In this document: one piece after another, positions 1-11,381 of the stretch | How positions within the stretch are numbered: the stretch's first letter is position 1 | How the letters are laid out: each line of letters starts with the position of its first letter | Source of the DNA: Burkholderiales bacterium | GTDB lineage: Bacteria; Pseudomonadota; Gammaproteobacteria; Burkholderiales; SG8-41 | Assembly: GCA_019749945.1 (NCBI GenBank) | Contig: JAIEPF010000016.1 | Location: 77,596 to 141,595, forward strand | Length of the DNA stretch: 64,000 nucleotides | Reading direction: 5' to 3' | Notes under the pieces: generated by a model | What the model saw: the letters and a program-made list of their open reading frames with translations, nothing else | Told to the model about the DNA's origin: nothing | Database searches by the model: none | Translations under genes and position numbers: made by a program

Positions 1-355
1 GACGCAACATATTAACGAAAATCAGCTGATGCCGCTGTATTTTCCATCAAGTGAAGCTGTGCCGAACCTGAATCCACCGGATCAGGGGCGGCGACCGGGA
101 ACCGTGGCGCCAGGGCGGGCCACGGTGCTTGTTGCAGCAGCATCGACCAGTCAGGCACATGGCCGGGGCAGGGGGCTGCAACGCGAAGCCCGCAGAGTGC
201 TTTGGTATACTCGATGCGCAGTAAAAATCCAGCAAAACGCGGCAAAATTTCCGGAGTTAGTGCCCTTGGCGCGAGGGTCATGTGCCGAGTTCACCCCCGA
301 TTACAACCTGTATGCGGCATTCGCCGAACCTGCGGTTTGCGCAATCGCGGGTTTA

Positions 356-369
356 TTGACTGCGGTCAA
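356..369 (+). promoter_or_regulatory. Crp/Fnr-type operator, site 1 (upstream of sucC)
   Basis: The sequence TTGACTGCGGTCAA is a palindrome with TTGAC and GTCAA arms around a 4-base spacer. Three near-identical copies sit upstream of tctC, oxc and frc. The AT-rich stretch at 388-397 lies where a -10 box would be for an activator bound near -41.5, giving a predicted start near 404. Function is inferred from recurrence and from the nearby regulator with an ExxSR recognition helix. Confidence 0.7.
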
Positions 370-400
370 GGCTGGTGTCGCAGCCGCTGTAATAAATTTG

Positions 401-430
401 GCGTCCCTGCGGAACCGGGACGCTCTTTTT
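401..430 (+). terminator. Terminator-like hairpin in front of sucC
   Basis: GCGTCCC (401-407) pairs perfectly with GGGACGC (417-423) across a 9-base loop and is followed by TCTTTTT (424-430). This is a typical intrinsic terminator lying 30 bp before the sucC start. It either ends transcription arriving from outside the window or acts as an attenuator. The start predicted from operator site 1 (about 404) falls inside the left arm, so a transcript beginning there would have a weakened stem. Confidence 0.5.
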
Positions 431-459
431 AACGAGCGCATTTCACGCGGAACAGAACA

Positions 460-1629
460 ATGAAAATTCACGAGTATCAGGCCAAAGAACTGCTGCGCAA
501 ATACGGCGTACCGACGCCGCGCGGCATTCCCTGTTTCAGCGTCGATGAAGCCGTCAGCGCCGCCGCCAAGCTCGGCGGCAGCGTGTGGGTCGTCAAGGCG
601 CAGATCCATGCCGGCGGTCGCGGCAAGGGCGGCGGCGTCAAGGTCGCCAAGTCGCCGGCAGAAGTGAAAGCCCATGCAAGCAGCATTCTCGGCATGCAGC
701 TGAAGACGCATCAGACCGGGCCAGAAGGGCAGAAGGTGCGGCGGCTGCTGATCGAGGAAGGGGCAGACATCAAGAAGGAACTCTATGTCGGCATGGTGAT
801 CGACCGCGGCACGCAGCGCGTGGTGCTGATGGCTTCGAGCGAAGGCGGCATGGACATCGAGGAAGTGGCCGCGCACACCCCGGAGAAAATCCACAAGGTC
901 GCGATCGATCCGGTGAAAGGGCTGAGCGATGCCGACGCTGATGACGTGGCGCGCAAGATCGGTGTGCCGGCAGCGTCAGTGCCGCAGGCACGGGCGCTGC
1001 TGCAGGCCTTATACAAGGCCTTCGACGAAAACGATGCCTCGCTGGCCGAAATCAATCCGCTGATTCTCACCGGCGACGGCAAGGTGATTGCGCTGGATGC
1101 CAAGATCGATTTCGACGGCAACGCGCTGTTCCGCCACCCCGACCTGGTTGCGCTGCGCGACCTCGATGAAGAGGATCCGGCGGAAGTCGAGGCTTCCAAA
1201 CATGATCTCAATTACATCCAGCTCGACGGCAACATCGGCTGCCTGGTCAACGGCGCCGGCCTCGCAATGGCGTCGATGGACATCATCAAGCTCTACGGCG
1301 GCAGCCCGGCCAACTTCCTCGACGTCGGCGGCAGCGCCACCGCGGAGAAGGTCACCGAGGCGTTCAAGATCATGCTGCGCAATCCCGAGCTGCGCGCGAT
1401 CCTGGTCAACATTTTCGGCGGCATCATGAAATGCGACGTGATTGCGCAGGGCGTGGTGGCCGCGGCGCGGCAGGTCAGCCTCAGCGTGCCGCTGGTGGTG
1501 CGCCTCGAAGGCACCAACGTCGACCTCGGCAAGAAAATCCTTGCCGAATCCGGACTGCCGATCATTTCCGCAAACAACATGGCTGATGCCGCGCAGAAGG
1601 TGGTTGCCGCGGCGAAGGGGAAACACTGA
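460..1629 (+). CDS. sucC: Succinyl-CoA synthetase (ADP-forming) beta subunit
   Basis: The 389-residue protein has the ATP-grasp domain first and the CoA-ligase domain second, matching the usual length of about 388. It opens with [12 protein letters not shown] and shows the glycine-rich nucleotide loop [12 protein letters not shown]. The phosphate-site motif FGGIMKCD is of the SucC type. With SucD it interconverts succinyl-CoA and succinate with ATP formation in the cytoplasm. Its stop overlaps the sucD start by one base (TGATG). A malate thiokinase (MtkA) has the same fold and cannot be excluded by eye, but no other serine-cycle genes are present. The Crp/Fnr-type operator upstream ties it to the oxalate genes, where succinyl-CoA could serve as a CoA donor (inference). 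Confidence 0.93.
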   Translation: MKIHEYQAKELLRKYGVPTPRGIPCFSVDEAVSAAAKLGGSVWVVKAQIHAGGRGKGGGVKVAKSPAEVKAHASSILGMQLKTHQTGPEGQKVRRLLIEEGADIKKELYVGMVIDRGTQRVVLMASSEGGMDIEEVAAHTPEKIHKVAIDPVKGLSDADADDVARKIGVPAASVPQARALLQALYKAFDENDASLAEINPLILTGDGKVIALDAKIDFDGNALFRHPDLVALRDLDEEDPAEVEASKHDLNYIQLDGNIGCLVNGAGLAMASMDIIKLYGGSPANFLDVGGSATAEKVTEAFKIMLRNPELRAILVNIFGGIMKCDVIAQGVVAAARQVSLSVPLVVRLEGTNVDLGKKILAESGLPIISANNMADAAQKVVAAAKGKH

Positions 1630-2516
1630 TGTCGATTCTGATTAACAAGGACAGCCGGGTGATGACCCAGGGCATTACCGGCAAGACCGGCCAGTTCCAC
1701 ACCAAGACCGGCAAGGAATACGCCAACGGCAGGAACTGTTATGTCGCCGGCGTGACGCCGAAAAAGGGCGGCCAGAGTTACGAGGGCATCCCCATTTTCA
1801 ATTCGGTGCGCGAAGCGAAGGATGCGACGGGCGCCAATGTTTCGGTGATCTATGTGCCGCCGCCCTATGCCGCCGCGGCAATCGAGGAAGCGGTGGATGC
1901 GCAGCTGGAACTGGTGATCTGCATCACCGAAGGCATACCGGTACGCGACATGATCCGTCTCAAATACAAGATGGAGCAGAACAAAAGCAAAACGCTGCTG
2001 ATCGGACCGAACTGCCCCGGCGTGATCACGCCCGACGAAATCAAGATCGGCATCATGCCCGGCCATATCCACAAAAAGGGCCCGATCGGCGTGGTGTCGC
2101 GTTCCGGCACGCTGACCTATGAAGCCGTCGGTCAGCTGATGGAAATCGGTCTCGGCCAGTCGTCCTGCGTTGGCATCGGCGGCGATCCGGTCAACGGCCT
2201 GAAACACATCGATATCATGAAAATGTTCAACGATGACCCGCAGACCGAGGCGGTGATCATGGTCGGCGAGATCGGCGGCTCGAACGAGGAAGAGTGCGCG
2301 CGCTGGGTCAAGGCCAACATGAAAAAACCGGTGGTCGGATTCATTGCCGGCGTCACGGCGCCGCCGGGCAAACGCATGGGCCATGCCGGCGCGATCATTT
2401 CCGGCGGCAAGGGCACTGCGGAAGAGAAGCTCGCGGTAATGGAAGAGTGCGGCATCAGGACGACAAAAAATCCCGCCGAAATGGGCAAACTGCTCAAGTC
2501 GGTTTTGAAGAAGTAA
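1629..2516 (+). CDS. sucD: Succinyl-CoA synthetase alpha subunit
   Basis: The 295-residue protein has an N-terminal CoA-binding Rossmann domain ([21 protein letters not shown]) and a C-terminal ligase domain. The sequence [17 protein letters not shown] holds the catalytic, phosphorylated histidine. It forms the heterotetramer with SucC. The ATG shares its A with the sucC stop, so the pair is translationally coupled. A gap of about 130 bp separates it from the formate dehydrogenase genes downstream, with no clear terminator, so co-transcription is possible. Confidence 0.93.
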   Translation: MSILINKDSRVMTQGITGKTGQFHTKTGKEYANGRNCYVAGVTPKKGGQSYEGIPIFNSVREAKDATGANVSVIYVPPPYAAAAIEEAVDAQLELVICITEGIPVRDMIRLKYKMEQNKSKTLLIGPNCPGVITPDEIKIGIMPGHIHKKGPIGVVSRSGTLTYEAVGQLMEIGLGQSSCVGIGGDPVNGLKHIDIMKMFNDDPQTEAVIMVGEIGGSNEEECARWVKANMKKPVVGFIAGVTAPPGKRMGHAGAIISGGKGTAEEKLAVMEECGIRTTKNPAEMGKLLKSVLKK

Positions 2517-2645
2517 ACCGGAAGGGCCGCTGCGGGTACCGAAATTGCTCAGGAATACTGATTTACGCGCAGCCGTCGCCTGCAGGTTCTGATGTTTCGC
2601 TTTGACACTTGAATGTTTCCGGCCGGCTCGCTTGAGGCGTACGGC

Positions 2646-4354
<1,709 letters not shown>

Positions 4355-4358
<4 letters not shown>

Positions 4359-4461
4359 ACGAGTGAACAGGTGAACGGGTGAACGAGAAAAAGCCACTTC
4401 CTCTGCGACGGTTTGACCTGTTCACGAGCGCGCAGCGCGCTCACCCGTTCACTCGTTCACC
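4355..4461. repeat. Inverted array of GTGAACG-type repeats between the FDH genes
   Basis: The FDH beta stop codon is embedded in short tandem units of the form GTGAACGAG / GTGAACAG / GTGAACGGG (about 4355-4387). The reverse complement of the same units follows at about 4441-4461 (TCACCCGTTCACTCGTTCAC). Between them is the perfect 17-base palindrome GAGCGCGCAGCGCGCTC (about 4425-4441). The two arms can form a long imperfect stem-loop in the 114-bp gap before the alpha-subunit gene. It looks like an intergenic repeat element and may set the relative expression of the two subunits. Confidence 0.7.
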
Positions 4462-4472
4462 AGGAGCGAGCG

Positions 4473-7283
4473 ATGACGGCAACTAGCAAGGAAGAACTGG
4501 CGGCAATGCCGGTCGAGTTCAAGCTGAACGGCAAGGACGTGGTGGCTTATGCGTCCGAGACCATCATTCAGACGGCGAAGCGCCATGGCGTCGAGATTCC
4601 GCACCTCTGTTACAAGGAGGGCATGCGGCCCGACGGCAACTGCCGTGCCTGCGTGGTCGAGGTCAAGGGTGAGCGGGTGCTGGCGGCGTCCTGCTGCCGC
4701 AAGCCGGCGCCGGGCATGGAAGTCAGCACCGACAATGCGCGCGCGCTGGCGGCGCAGAAAATGGTCATGGAGCTGCTGCTCTCCGACATGCCGGAGCAGC
4801 GCCACACGCGCAATTCCGAGCTCGACCAGTGGGTGACCAAACTCAAGGTCGGCAAGCCGCGGTTCAAGGCACGCCACCAGCCGCAGGCCGATGTGTCGCA
4901 TTACGGCATCGCGGTCAATCTCGATTCCTGCATCCAGTGCACGCGCTGCGTGCGCGCCTGCCGCGAAGAGCAGGTCAACGATGTCATCGGTTACGCTTTC
5001 CGCGGCGAACATTCGTCCATCGTGTTCGATCTCGGCGACCCGATGGGGGAGTCGACCTGTGTCGCCTGCGGCGAATGCGTGCAGGCCTGCCCGACCGGCG
5101 CGCTGATGCCGGCGCGCGAAGCGGGGCTGGTCAAGCCCGACAAGCAGGTGCATTCGGTGTGTCCTTACTGCGGCGTCGGCTGCCAGCTGACCTACAACAT
5201 CAAGGACAACAGGATCATTTCGGTGGACGGCCGCGACGGCCCGTCCAACCACGGGCGCCTCTGCGTCAAGGGTCGTTACGGTTTTGACTATGTGCACCAC
5301 AAGCAGCGCCTGACCAAGCCGCTGATCCGCAAGCCGGGCGCGCCCAAACACGCCGACTTCACGATGGACCCGGCGAATCCGCTGGAATATTTCCGCGAGG
5401 CGAGCTGGGAAGAGGCGCTGGACCTCGCTGCCGGCAAGCTGCGCGCGATCCGTGACCAGAGCGGCAAAAAGGCGCTGGCCGGTTTCGGTTCGGCGAAAGG
5501 GACCAACGAGGAAGCCTATCTGTTCCAGAAACTGGTGCGCACCGGTTTCGGCTCCAACAATGTCGACCATTGCACGCGCCTCTGCCATGCCTCGAGCGTC
5601 GCCGCGCTGATGGAAGCGGTGAACTCCGGCGCGGTGTCGAACCAGGTCAGCGATGTGAGCAACGCCGAAGTCATTTTCCTGATCGGTGCCAATCCGATTT
5701 CCAACCATCCGGTGGCGGCGACCTGGATCAAGAACGCGGTGAAAAAGGGCGCCAAGCTGATTTATGCCGACCCGCGGCGTTCGGAATTGTCGCGCCATGC
5801 CGCGTACTCGCTGCAGTTCAAGGCCGACACCGATGTCGCGCTGTTGAACGCGATGATGCATGTCATCGTCCACGAAGGCCTGGTCGACGAGGACTTTATC
5901 AAGTCGCGCACCATCGGTTACGAGGACCTGAAGAAAAACGTCGAGGGTTACAGCCCGGAAGCGATGGCGCCGGTGTGCGGCATTCCCGCCGAAACCATCC
6001 GCGAAGTGGCGCGGGTTTACGCAAGTTCCAAGGCTTCGATGATCCTCTGGGGCATGGGCATTTCGCAGCACATCCACGGCACCGACAATGCCCGCTGCCT
6101 GATCGCGCTGTGCCTGATGACCGGCCAGATCGGCCGTCCCGGCACGGGACTGCATCCGCTGCGTGGCCAGAACAACGTGCAGGGCGCTTCCGACTCCGGC
6201 CTGATTCCGATGGTGTTCCCGGATTACCAGCGCGTCGACAATCCGCAGGCGCTGGCGCGTTTTGAAAAACTGTGGGGCATGAAGCTCGATCCCCAACCCG
6301 GCCTGACGGTGGTGGAAATCATCCACGCCACGCTGCAGGGCGAGATCCGCGGCATGTACGTGATGGGCGAAAACCCGGCGATGTCGGATCCCGACGCGCA
6401 CCATGCACGCGAGGCGCTGGCCAAACTTGACTGCCTGGTGGTGCAGGAAATTTTCCTCACCGAAACCTGTTATTACGCCGACGTGATTTTCCCGGCGACG
6501 GCATGGCCGGAAAAAGACGGCACGGTGACCAACACCGACCGCATGGTGCAGCTGGGGCGCAAGGCGCTGGACGCGCCGGGGGACGCGAAACCCGACCTGT
6601 GGATCATCCAGGAGCTGGCGCGTCGCCTCGGACTTGATTGGAATTACAGCGGTCCGAAAGACGTGTTCAACGAGATGCGCCGCGCCATGAACTCCATCGC
6701 CGGCATCACCTGGGAGCGGCTGGAGGCCGAGAGCTGTGTCACCTACCCCTGCGAAGCGGAAGGTGATCCAGGGCAACCCATTGTTTTTATTGATAAATTT
6801 CCGACCGCCACGGGGCGGGCGAAGTTTGTACCGGCCGGTGTCATCCCCGCCAACGAACGTCCGGACCGCGAATTTCCGTTTGTGTTGATCACCGGCCGTC
6901 AGCTCGAACACTGGCATACCGGTGCGATGACGCGCCGCGCCGGCGTGCTCGATGCGATCGAGCCCGAACCGACGGTGTCCATGCATCCGCTGGATCTCGA
7001 CCAGATCGGCGCCAAAGGCGGCGACGTGATCACCGTGGAATCGCGGCGCGGCATCATTTCGCTGTATGCGCGCCCCGATGACGGCACGCCGCGCGGCGCG
7101 GTGTTCATCCCTTTCTGTTTTTACGAAGCGGCGGTGAACCTGTTGACCAATGCCGCGCTCGATCCAGTCGGCAAGATTCCCGAGTTCAAGTATTGCGCGG
7201 TGAAAGTGATGAAGGGTGGTGAACTGACACCACGCTCCAGCTACGGCGGCGGACAAGTACTCGCGCAACTCGAAAAAGCTTAA
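4473..7283 (+). CDS. fdsA: Formate dehydrogenase alpha subunit (molybdopterin, NAD-linked, Cys type)
   Basis: The 936-residue protein begins with a NuoG-like [2Fe-2S] domain (C46, C57, C60, C74). Two ferredoxin-type clusters follow ([11 protein letters not shown] and [12 protein letters not shown]). The bis-MGD catalytic domain starts at [11 protein letters not shown] and a dinucleotide-binding domain closes the protein. The active-site residue in RLCHAS is cysteine (C371), not selenocysteine, so no SECIS element is needed. It oxidises formate to CO2 in the cytoplasm and feeds the fused beta subunit. The start at 4473 is chosen for the AGGAG at 4462-4466. Molybdenum versus tungsten cannot be told from sequence. 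Residues encoded near 6778-6800 lie in an unusually AT-rich patch. Confidence 0.92.
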   Translation: MTATSKEELAAMPVEFKLNGKDVVAYASETIIQTAKRHGVEIPHLCYKEGMRPDGNCRACVVEVKGERVLAASCCRKPAPGMEVSTDNARALAAQKMVMELLLSDMPEQRHTRNSELDQWVTKLKVGKPRFKARHQPQADVSHYGIAVNLDSCIQCTRCVRACREEQVNDVIGYAFRGEHSSIVFDLGDPMGESTCVACGECVQACPTGALMPAREAGLVKPDKQVHSVCPYCGVGCQLTYNIKDNRIISVDGRDGPSNHGRLCVKGRYGFDYVHHKQRLTKPLIRKPGAPKHADFTMDPANPLEYFREASWEEALDLAAGKLRAIRDQSGKKALAGFGSAKGTNEEAYLFQKLVRTGFGSNNVDHCTRLCHASSVAALMEAVNSGAVSNQVSDVSNAEVIFLIGANPISNHPVAATWIKNAVKKGAKLIYADPRRSELSRHAAYSLQFKADTDVALLNAMMHVIVHEGLVDEDFIKSRTIGYEDLKKNVEGYSPEAMAPVCGIPAETIREVARVYASSKASMILWGMGISQHIHGTDNARCLIALCLMTGQIGRPGTGLHPLRGQNNVQGASDSGLIPMVFPDYQRVDNPQALARFEKLWGMKLDPQPGLTVVEIIHATLQGEIRGMYVMGENPAMSDPDAHHAREALAKLDCLVVQEIFLTETCYYADVIFPATAWPEKDGTVTNTDRMVQLGRKALDAPGDAKPDLWIIQELARRLGLDWNYSGPKDVFNEMRRAMNSIAGITWERLEAESCVTYPCEAEGDPGQPIVFIDKFPTATGRAKFVPAGVIPANERPDREFPFVLITGRQLEHWHTGAMTRRAGVLDAIEPEPTVSMHPLDLDQIGAKGGDVITVESRRGIISLYARPDDGTPRGAVFIPFCFYEAAVNLLTNAALDPVGKIPEFKYCAVKVMKGGELTPRSSYGGGQVLAQLEKA

Positions 7284-7374
7284 CAACGACATAACAGCAG
7301 CAGATCTAAACAGCAGGCAAAAATACAGCCCGTTCCGCGGGCGTTCATCAGGTCACGACCAGGAGAGGAACAAC

Positions 7375-9051
7375 ATGGCACTGTCGGATATTGAAATTGC
7401 CCAAGCGGCGAAAATGGAGCGCATCGTCAAGATTGCGCAAAAGCTGGGTATCCCCGAGGAACACCTGGTGCCGTACGGTCACACCAAGGCCAAGGTGTCG
7501 CTGGAGTATGTCGACAGTCTGAAAAACAAGAAAAACGGCAAGCTGATCCTGGTCACTGCCATCAGCCCGACGCCGGCCGGCGAAGGCAAGACCACGACCA
7601 CGGTGGGCTTGGGCGACGCGCTGAACAAGATCGGCAAAAAAGCCATCATCTGCCTGCGTGAACCCTCACTCGGCCCCGTGTTCGGCATGAAGGGGGGGGC
7701 TGCCGGCGGCGGTTATGCGCAGATCGTGCCGATGGAAGACATCAACCTCCATTTCACCGGCGACTTCAACGCCATCGCACTGGCCAACAACCTGCTGGCC
7801 GCGGCACTGGACAACCACATTCATCACGGCAATGAACTCGGCATCGATGTGCGCCGCATCACCTGGAAACGGGTGATGGACATGAACGACCGCGCGCTGC
7901 GCGACATCACGGTGTCGCTGGGCGGCCCGGGCAACGGTTATCCGCGCCAGGACGGTTTCGACATCGTCGTCGCCTCCGAAGTGATGGCGATTTTCTGCCT
8001 CGCGACTTCGCTGAAGGACCTGAAAACGCGGCTGGGCAACATCGTCGTCGGCTATACCCGCGACCTGAAGCCGGTGCGCGCGAAGGATCTGAAGGTGCAC
8101 GGCGCGATGACCGTGCTGTTGAAGGACGCGCTGGCGCCGAATCTGGTGCAGACGCTGGAGAACAACGCGGCGTTTGTGCACGGCGGCCCCTTCGCCAACA
8201 TCGCCCATGGCTGCAACACCGTGATCGCCACCCAGACCGCGCTGAAACTGGCCGATTATGTGGTGACTGAAGCCGGCTTCGGCGCCGACCTCGGCGCGGA
8301 AAAATTCGTTGACATCAAGTGCCGCAAGTCGGGACTCAAGCCCGATGCCTGCGTGATCGTGGCGACCATCCGTGCCCTCAAGTTCCACGGCGGCGTCGAC
8401 GTCAAGGAGCTCAACAAGGAAAACCTCGCCGCGCTGGAAAAAGGCGTGGCCAACCTCGAGCGTCATGTCAAAAACGTGCGCGAGAACTACGGCCTGAAAT
8501 GCGTGGTGTCGATCAACCACTTCACCTTCGACACCGAAGCCGAGATCGAGCTGCTGAAAAAGAAAATGGCGCCGCACAATGTGCCGGTGCTGCTGGCGCG
8601 GCACTGGGCCGACGGCGGCGCGGGTGCGACCGAAGTGGCGAAAAAGGTTGTTGAACTGATCGACCAGGGCGAGAACCAGTTCAAGTTCGTCTACGACGAG
8701 AAGCTGCCGCTGTGGGACAAGATGAAAACCATCGCCACCAAGATTTACGGCGCGGCCGACATCTCCGCCGACAACAAGGTGCGCGGCCAGATCAAGAAAC
8801 TGCAGGAGGACGGTTACGGCGAATACCCGGTGTGCGTGGCCAAGACCCAGTATTCCTTCTCCACCGATCCCGGCCTGCGCGGCGCGCCCTCGGGGCACAT
8901 GGTCAGCATCCGCGAAGTGCGGCTGTCGGCCGGCGCCGAGTTCGTGGTGATGGTCTGCGGCGATATCATGACCATGCCCGGCCTGCCGAAAATCGCCTCG
9001 GCGGAGAAGATCGATTTGACCGATGACGGCAAGGTGGTCGGACTGTTCTGA
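7375..9051 (+). CDS. fhs: Formate--tetrahydrofolate ligase
   Basis: The 558-residue protein matches the usual FTHFS length of 555-560. The ATP loop [15 protein letters not shown] lies at about 66-80, followed by the family sequence [23 protein letters not shown] in shorter conserved blocks. It makes 10-formyl-THF from formate, ATP and THF, the entry of formate into C1 assimilation. AGGAGAGG (7361-7368) fixes the ATG. It lies 91 bp after the FDH alpha gene and 92 bp before the permease, in the same direction. Next to FDH and frc/oxc it suggests that formate released from oxalate is split between oxidation and assimilation. Confidence 0.96.
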   Translation: MALSDIEIAQAAKMERIVKIAQKLGIPEEHLVPYGHTKAKVSLEYVDSLKNKKNGKLILVTAISPTPAGEGKTTTTVGLGDALNKIGKKAIICLREPSLGPVFGMKGGAAGGGYAQIVPMEDINLHFTGDFNAIALANNLLAAALDNHIHHGNELGIDVRRITWKRVMDMNDRALRDITVSLGGPGNGYPRQDGFDIVVASEVMAIFCLATSLKDLKTRLGNIVVGYTRDLKPVRAKDLKVHGAMTVLLKDALAPNLVQTLENNAAFVHGGPFANIAHGCNTVIATQTALKLADYVVTEAGFGADLGAEKFVDIKCRKSGLKPDACVIVATIRALKFHGGVDVKELNKENLAALEKGVANLERHVKNVRENYGLKCVVSINHFTFDTEAEIELLKKKMAPHNVPVLLARHWADGGAGATEVAKKVVELIDQGENQFKFVYDEKLPLWDKMKTIATKIYGAADISADNKVRGQIKKLQEDGYGEYPVCVAKTQYSFSTDPGLRGAPSGHMVSIREVRLSAGAEFVVMVCGDIMTMPGLPKIASAEKIDLTDDGKVVGLF

Positions 9052-9143
9052 TCCGGCCCCGGTCCGCAGGCCGGGTTGCGCCGGTTACGGATGTGCGCCC
9101 GGCATGCGATCCTGCCGTAACCAAGCTCAAGCAAGGAGAGTGC

Positions 9144-10508
9144 ATGCAACAGTGGTGGCTGGCCCGGCCTGCACTGGCCTTTGCCGGTATTCTGTTTGCG
9201 CTTCATTCCGGCCCCGCGGTCGCAGCCGACAACCCGGCGCTGCTCGGCATCCCCGTCGATTTCGTGCTGTTCGCGCTGACGCTGCTCGGCGTCGCGCTGT
9301 TTCACAAACACACGCTGCGCGTCGCGCTTGCCGGGCTGGCGTTGATCACGCTCTACAAGCTCGGCTTTACCGGTTTCAGGACCGGCGACGGGCTGCCCGG
9401 CCTGTTGAGCCATCTGTTCCATGAATGGGTGATCCTCACCAACCTGCTCGGGTTGCTGGTGGGTTTCGCGCTGCTGTCCAATCATTTTGAAAAAAGCCAT
9501 GTGCCGCAGGTCCTGCCGCGATTCCTGCCGGATGACTGGAAGGGCGCTTTTGTCCTGCTCGTGATGATCTTCGTGTTGTCGGCCTTCCTCGACAACATCG
9601 CGGCGGCGCTGATCGGCGGCACCATTGCGGCGACCGTGTTCCGCCGCAGGGTACATATCGGTTATCTGGCCGCCATCGTGGCCGCCTCCAATGCCGGAGG
9701 ATCCGGCAGCGTGGTCGGTGATACCACGACCACCATGATGTGGCTGGACGGGGTTGATCCGCGCGATGTGCTGCATGCCTATGTGGCGGCGTTCACGGCG
9801 CTGGTGGTGTTCGGCATTCCGGCGGCGTTGCAGCAGCAGCGGTATTCGCCGATCATCAAAAACGAGGGGCGCCACTCGCCGGTCGACTGGGTGCGGCTCG
9901 GCATCGTTGCCTTCATCCTGATGGTGGCCATCATCACCAATGTCACGGTCAACCTGCGCTTCAATCATCTCTCCAATGCGTTCCCGTTCATCGGCGTCGC
10001 GGTGTGGGGGGCCATTCTGCTCTGCGTGCCGCTGCGCAGGCCGCAGTGGGATTTGGTGCCGGAAGCGTTCAAGGGCAGCATCTTCCTGCTGTCGCTGGTG
10101 CTGTGCGCGTCACTGATGCCGGTGGAAAAGCTGCCGCCGGCGTCGTGGCAGTCGGCGTTCGGTCTCGGTTTCATTTCATCGGTGTTCGACAATATCCCGC
10201 TGACCGCGCTGGCGCTGAAGCAGGGCGGCTACGACTGGGGTGTCTTGGCCTATGCCGTGGGGTTCGGCGGTTCGATGATCTGGTTCGGGTCCAGTGCCGG
10301 CGTTGCCCTGTCAAACCTTTATCCCGAAGCACGTTCGGTCGGGTTGTGGCTGCGCCATGGCTGGCATGTGGCTGTCGCCTACGTGATCGGTTTTTTTGTG
10401 CTTTTGCTCATCATGGGCTGGGCGCCGCACGAACGCCACAAACCCCCGCCCGCAGCTGTTGCAGTGCAGTGCCCGCCGCCGGGCGGCGGGGGTTGTGGGC
10501 ATCTTTGA
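9144..10508 (+). CDS. Ion-transporter-superfamily permease (ArsB/NhaD/CitMHS-like)
   Basis: This 454-residue polytopic membrane protein starts with an apparent signal/TM segment ending near AVAAD. It carries the duplicated signatures of the IT superfamily: FLDNIAAALIGG with NAGGSGSVVGDTTTT in the first half, and FDNIPLTALAL with GSMIWFGSSAGVA in the second. About 11-12 membrane spans are expected. The substrate is unknown: Na+/H+ antiport and anion export are both possible. Its place after FDH and Fhs suggests formate, oxalate or bicarbonate handling, but this is only context. AAGGAGAG (9133-9140) supports the ATG. A GC-rich palindrome near 10470-10492 closes the gene without a U-tract. Confidence 0.75.
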   Translation: MQQWWLARPALAFAGILFALHSGPAVAADNPALLGIPVDFVLFALTLLGVALFHKHTLRVALAGLALITLYKLGFTGFRTGDGLPGLLSHLFHEWVILTNLLGLLVGFALLSNHFEKSHVPQVLPRFLPDDWKGAFVLLVMIFVLSAFLDNIAAALIGGTIAATVFRRRVHIGYLAAIVAASNAGGSGSVVGDTTTTMMWLDGVDPRDVLHAYVAAFTALVVFGIPAALQQQRYSPIIKNEGRHSPVDWVRLGIVAFILMVAIITNVTVNLRFNHLSNAFPFIGVAVWGAILLCVPLRRPQWDLVPEAFKGSIFLLSLVLCASLMPVEKLPPASWQSAFGLGFISSVFDNIPLTALALKQGGYDWGVLAYAVGFGGSMIWFGSSAGVALSNLYPEARSVGLWLRHGWHVAVAYVIGFFVLLLIMGWAPHERHKPPPAAVAVQCPPPGGGGCGHL

Positions 10509-10513
10509 TCGGC

Positions 10514-10578
10514 TATAATCGTCGGACTTGTCGCCCGGTGAGGAGGTCTCCGGCGCGCGAACTTTCACGCGGCCGGAG
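10514..10578 (+). promoter_or_regulatory. Promoter and structured leader of the terC-family gene
   Basis: A perfect TATAAT lies at 10514-10519, predicting a start near 10526 and a leader of about 95 nt. The leader contains a strong hairpin, CTCCGGC (10548-10554) with GCCGGAG (10572-10578), enclosing a further GCGCG/CGCG pairing. Many TerC-family genes are controlled by manganese-sensing yybP-ykoY riboswitches. The conserved core of that aptamer is not obvious here, so the leader is recorded only as structured. Confidence 0.5.
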
Positions 10579-10621
10579 TGGCGTATTCCCCGCAACATAC
10601 AATCAACGGAGTGATATTTAA

Positions 10622-11341
10622 ATGGATTTTGCCGATGCAGCGTTCTGGGTTGCGCTCATGCAGATCATCGGAGTCAACATCGTACTGTCCGGTGACAATG
10701 CCGTGGTGATCGCGCTGGCGGCGCGTTCGTTGCCGCCGCAACAGCAGAAAGCCGCAGTCATGTGGGGCAGCGGCGCCGCCGTGATCATGCGGATTGTGCT
10801 GACCATCATCGCGGTGGAAATGCTGAAGTGGCCGTACCTGAAACTGATCGGCGCCGTGCTGCTGCTGTGGATTGCGGTCAAACTGCTGATCCCCGAGGAT
10901 GAAAACGAGGATGGCATCACCGCGAGCGGCAGCATGGCTGCCGCGATCAAGACCATCCTGATCGCCGATCTGGTGATGAGCCTGGATAATGTGATCGCGG
11001 TGGCGGCGGCGGCCAAGGGCAGCCTGACGCTGCTGATTCTCGGCCTGGCGATTTCCATCCCGCTGGTCATATTCGGATCGACGTTATTACTGAAACTGAT
11101 GGATCGTTACCCGATCATCATCACCGTCGGCGCGGCGCTGCTGGGTTGGGTGGCCGGTGAAATGGCGATTACGGACCCGCTGGTCAAGGACTGGGTTAAC
11201 GCGAACGCGGCCTGGCTGCACTATGCGGCCCCGGCTGCCGGCGCCTTGTTTGTGGTGCTGCTCGGCCGGACGCTTGCTGCCCGCGCTTCGCAGGAACACA
11301 AGGCGGTGGTTGATCTGGCCAGTGGCGACCGTCAGCCCTAG
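10622..11341 (+). CDS. TerC-family integral membrane protein
   Basis: This 239-residue protein has seven or so membrane spans and the paired acidic motifs of the TerC family: NIVLSGDNAVVIALA near the start and DLVMSLDNVIAVAAAAK in the middle. Family members are linked to tellurite resistance or to metal (manganese) export. No biochemical role can be assigned here. It has its own promoter with a structured leader, so it is probably a separate transcription unit from the C1 genes upstream. TGATATTTAA before the ATG gives a weak ribosome site. Confidence 0.85.
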   Translation: MDFADAAFWVALMQIIGVNIVLSGDNAVVIALAARSLPPQQQKAAVMWGSGAAVIMRIVLTIIAVEMLKWPYLKLIGAVLLLWIAVKLLIPEDENEDGITASGSMAAAIKTILIADLVMSLDNVIAVAAAAKGSLTLLILGLAISIPLVIFGSTLLLKLMDRYPIIITVGAALLGWVAGEMAITDPLVKDWVNANAAWLHYAAPAAGALFVVLLGRTLAARASQEHKAVVDLASGDRQP

Positions 11342-11343
11342 CA

Positions 11344-11372
11344 TATAACCAATTGTTTTTAAACGAATATTA
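11344..11372 (+). repeat. AT-rich intergenic element, copy a
   Basis: The sequence around AATTGTTTTTAAA is one of several matching AT-rich stretches in this GC-rich window (others near 20353, 36275, 42951, 50671). The shared core is roughly ATAAgtaWTTGTTTTTAWW followed by an A/T-rich tail. Here it lies between terC and the UspA gene. Confidence 0.5.
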
Positions 11373-11381
11373 GGGGTTTTC

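Larger units (their letters stand above)
1..459. other. Intergenic region upstream of sucC
   Basis: No convincing gene was found in this stretch. The short open frames on both strands have no recognisable domain and no ribosome binding site, and they look like GC-rich chance frames. It holds a possible weak -10 element (TATACT near 208), the Crp/Fnr-type operator at 356-369, an AT-rich -10-like stretch at 388-397 and a terminator-like hairpin at 401-430. The end of an upstream gene may lie just outside the window. Confidence 0.6.

Noticed and set aside
29..463. Possible 144-residue gene before sucC
   Set aside because: No ribosome site, no recognisable domain, and it runs through the operator and terminator-like hairpin.
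5560..5600. Selenocysteine (UGA) readthrough at the FDH active site
   Set aside because: The active-site codon is TGC (Cys371), with an uninterrupted frame.
4449..7292. 947-codon open frame on the minus strand opposite the FDH alpha gene
   Set aside because: A GC-rich antisense shadow: low-complexity Arg/His-rich translation, no domain, and the plus strand carries a complete enzyme.
10868..10881. TGGATTGCGGTCAA inside the terC-family gene, 13/14 match to operator site 2
   Set aside because: It lies within codons of a conserved protein, has lost the TTGA half-site, and has no promoter elements nearby; likely chance.
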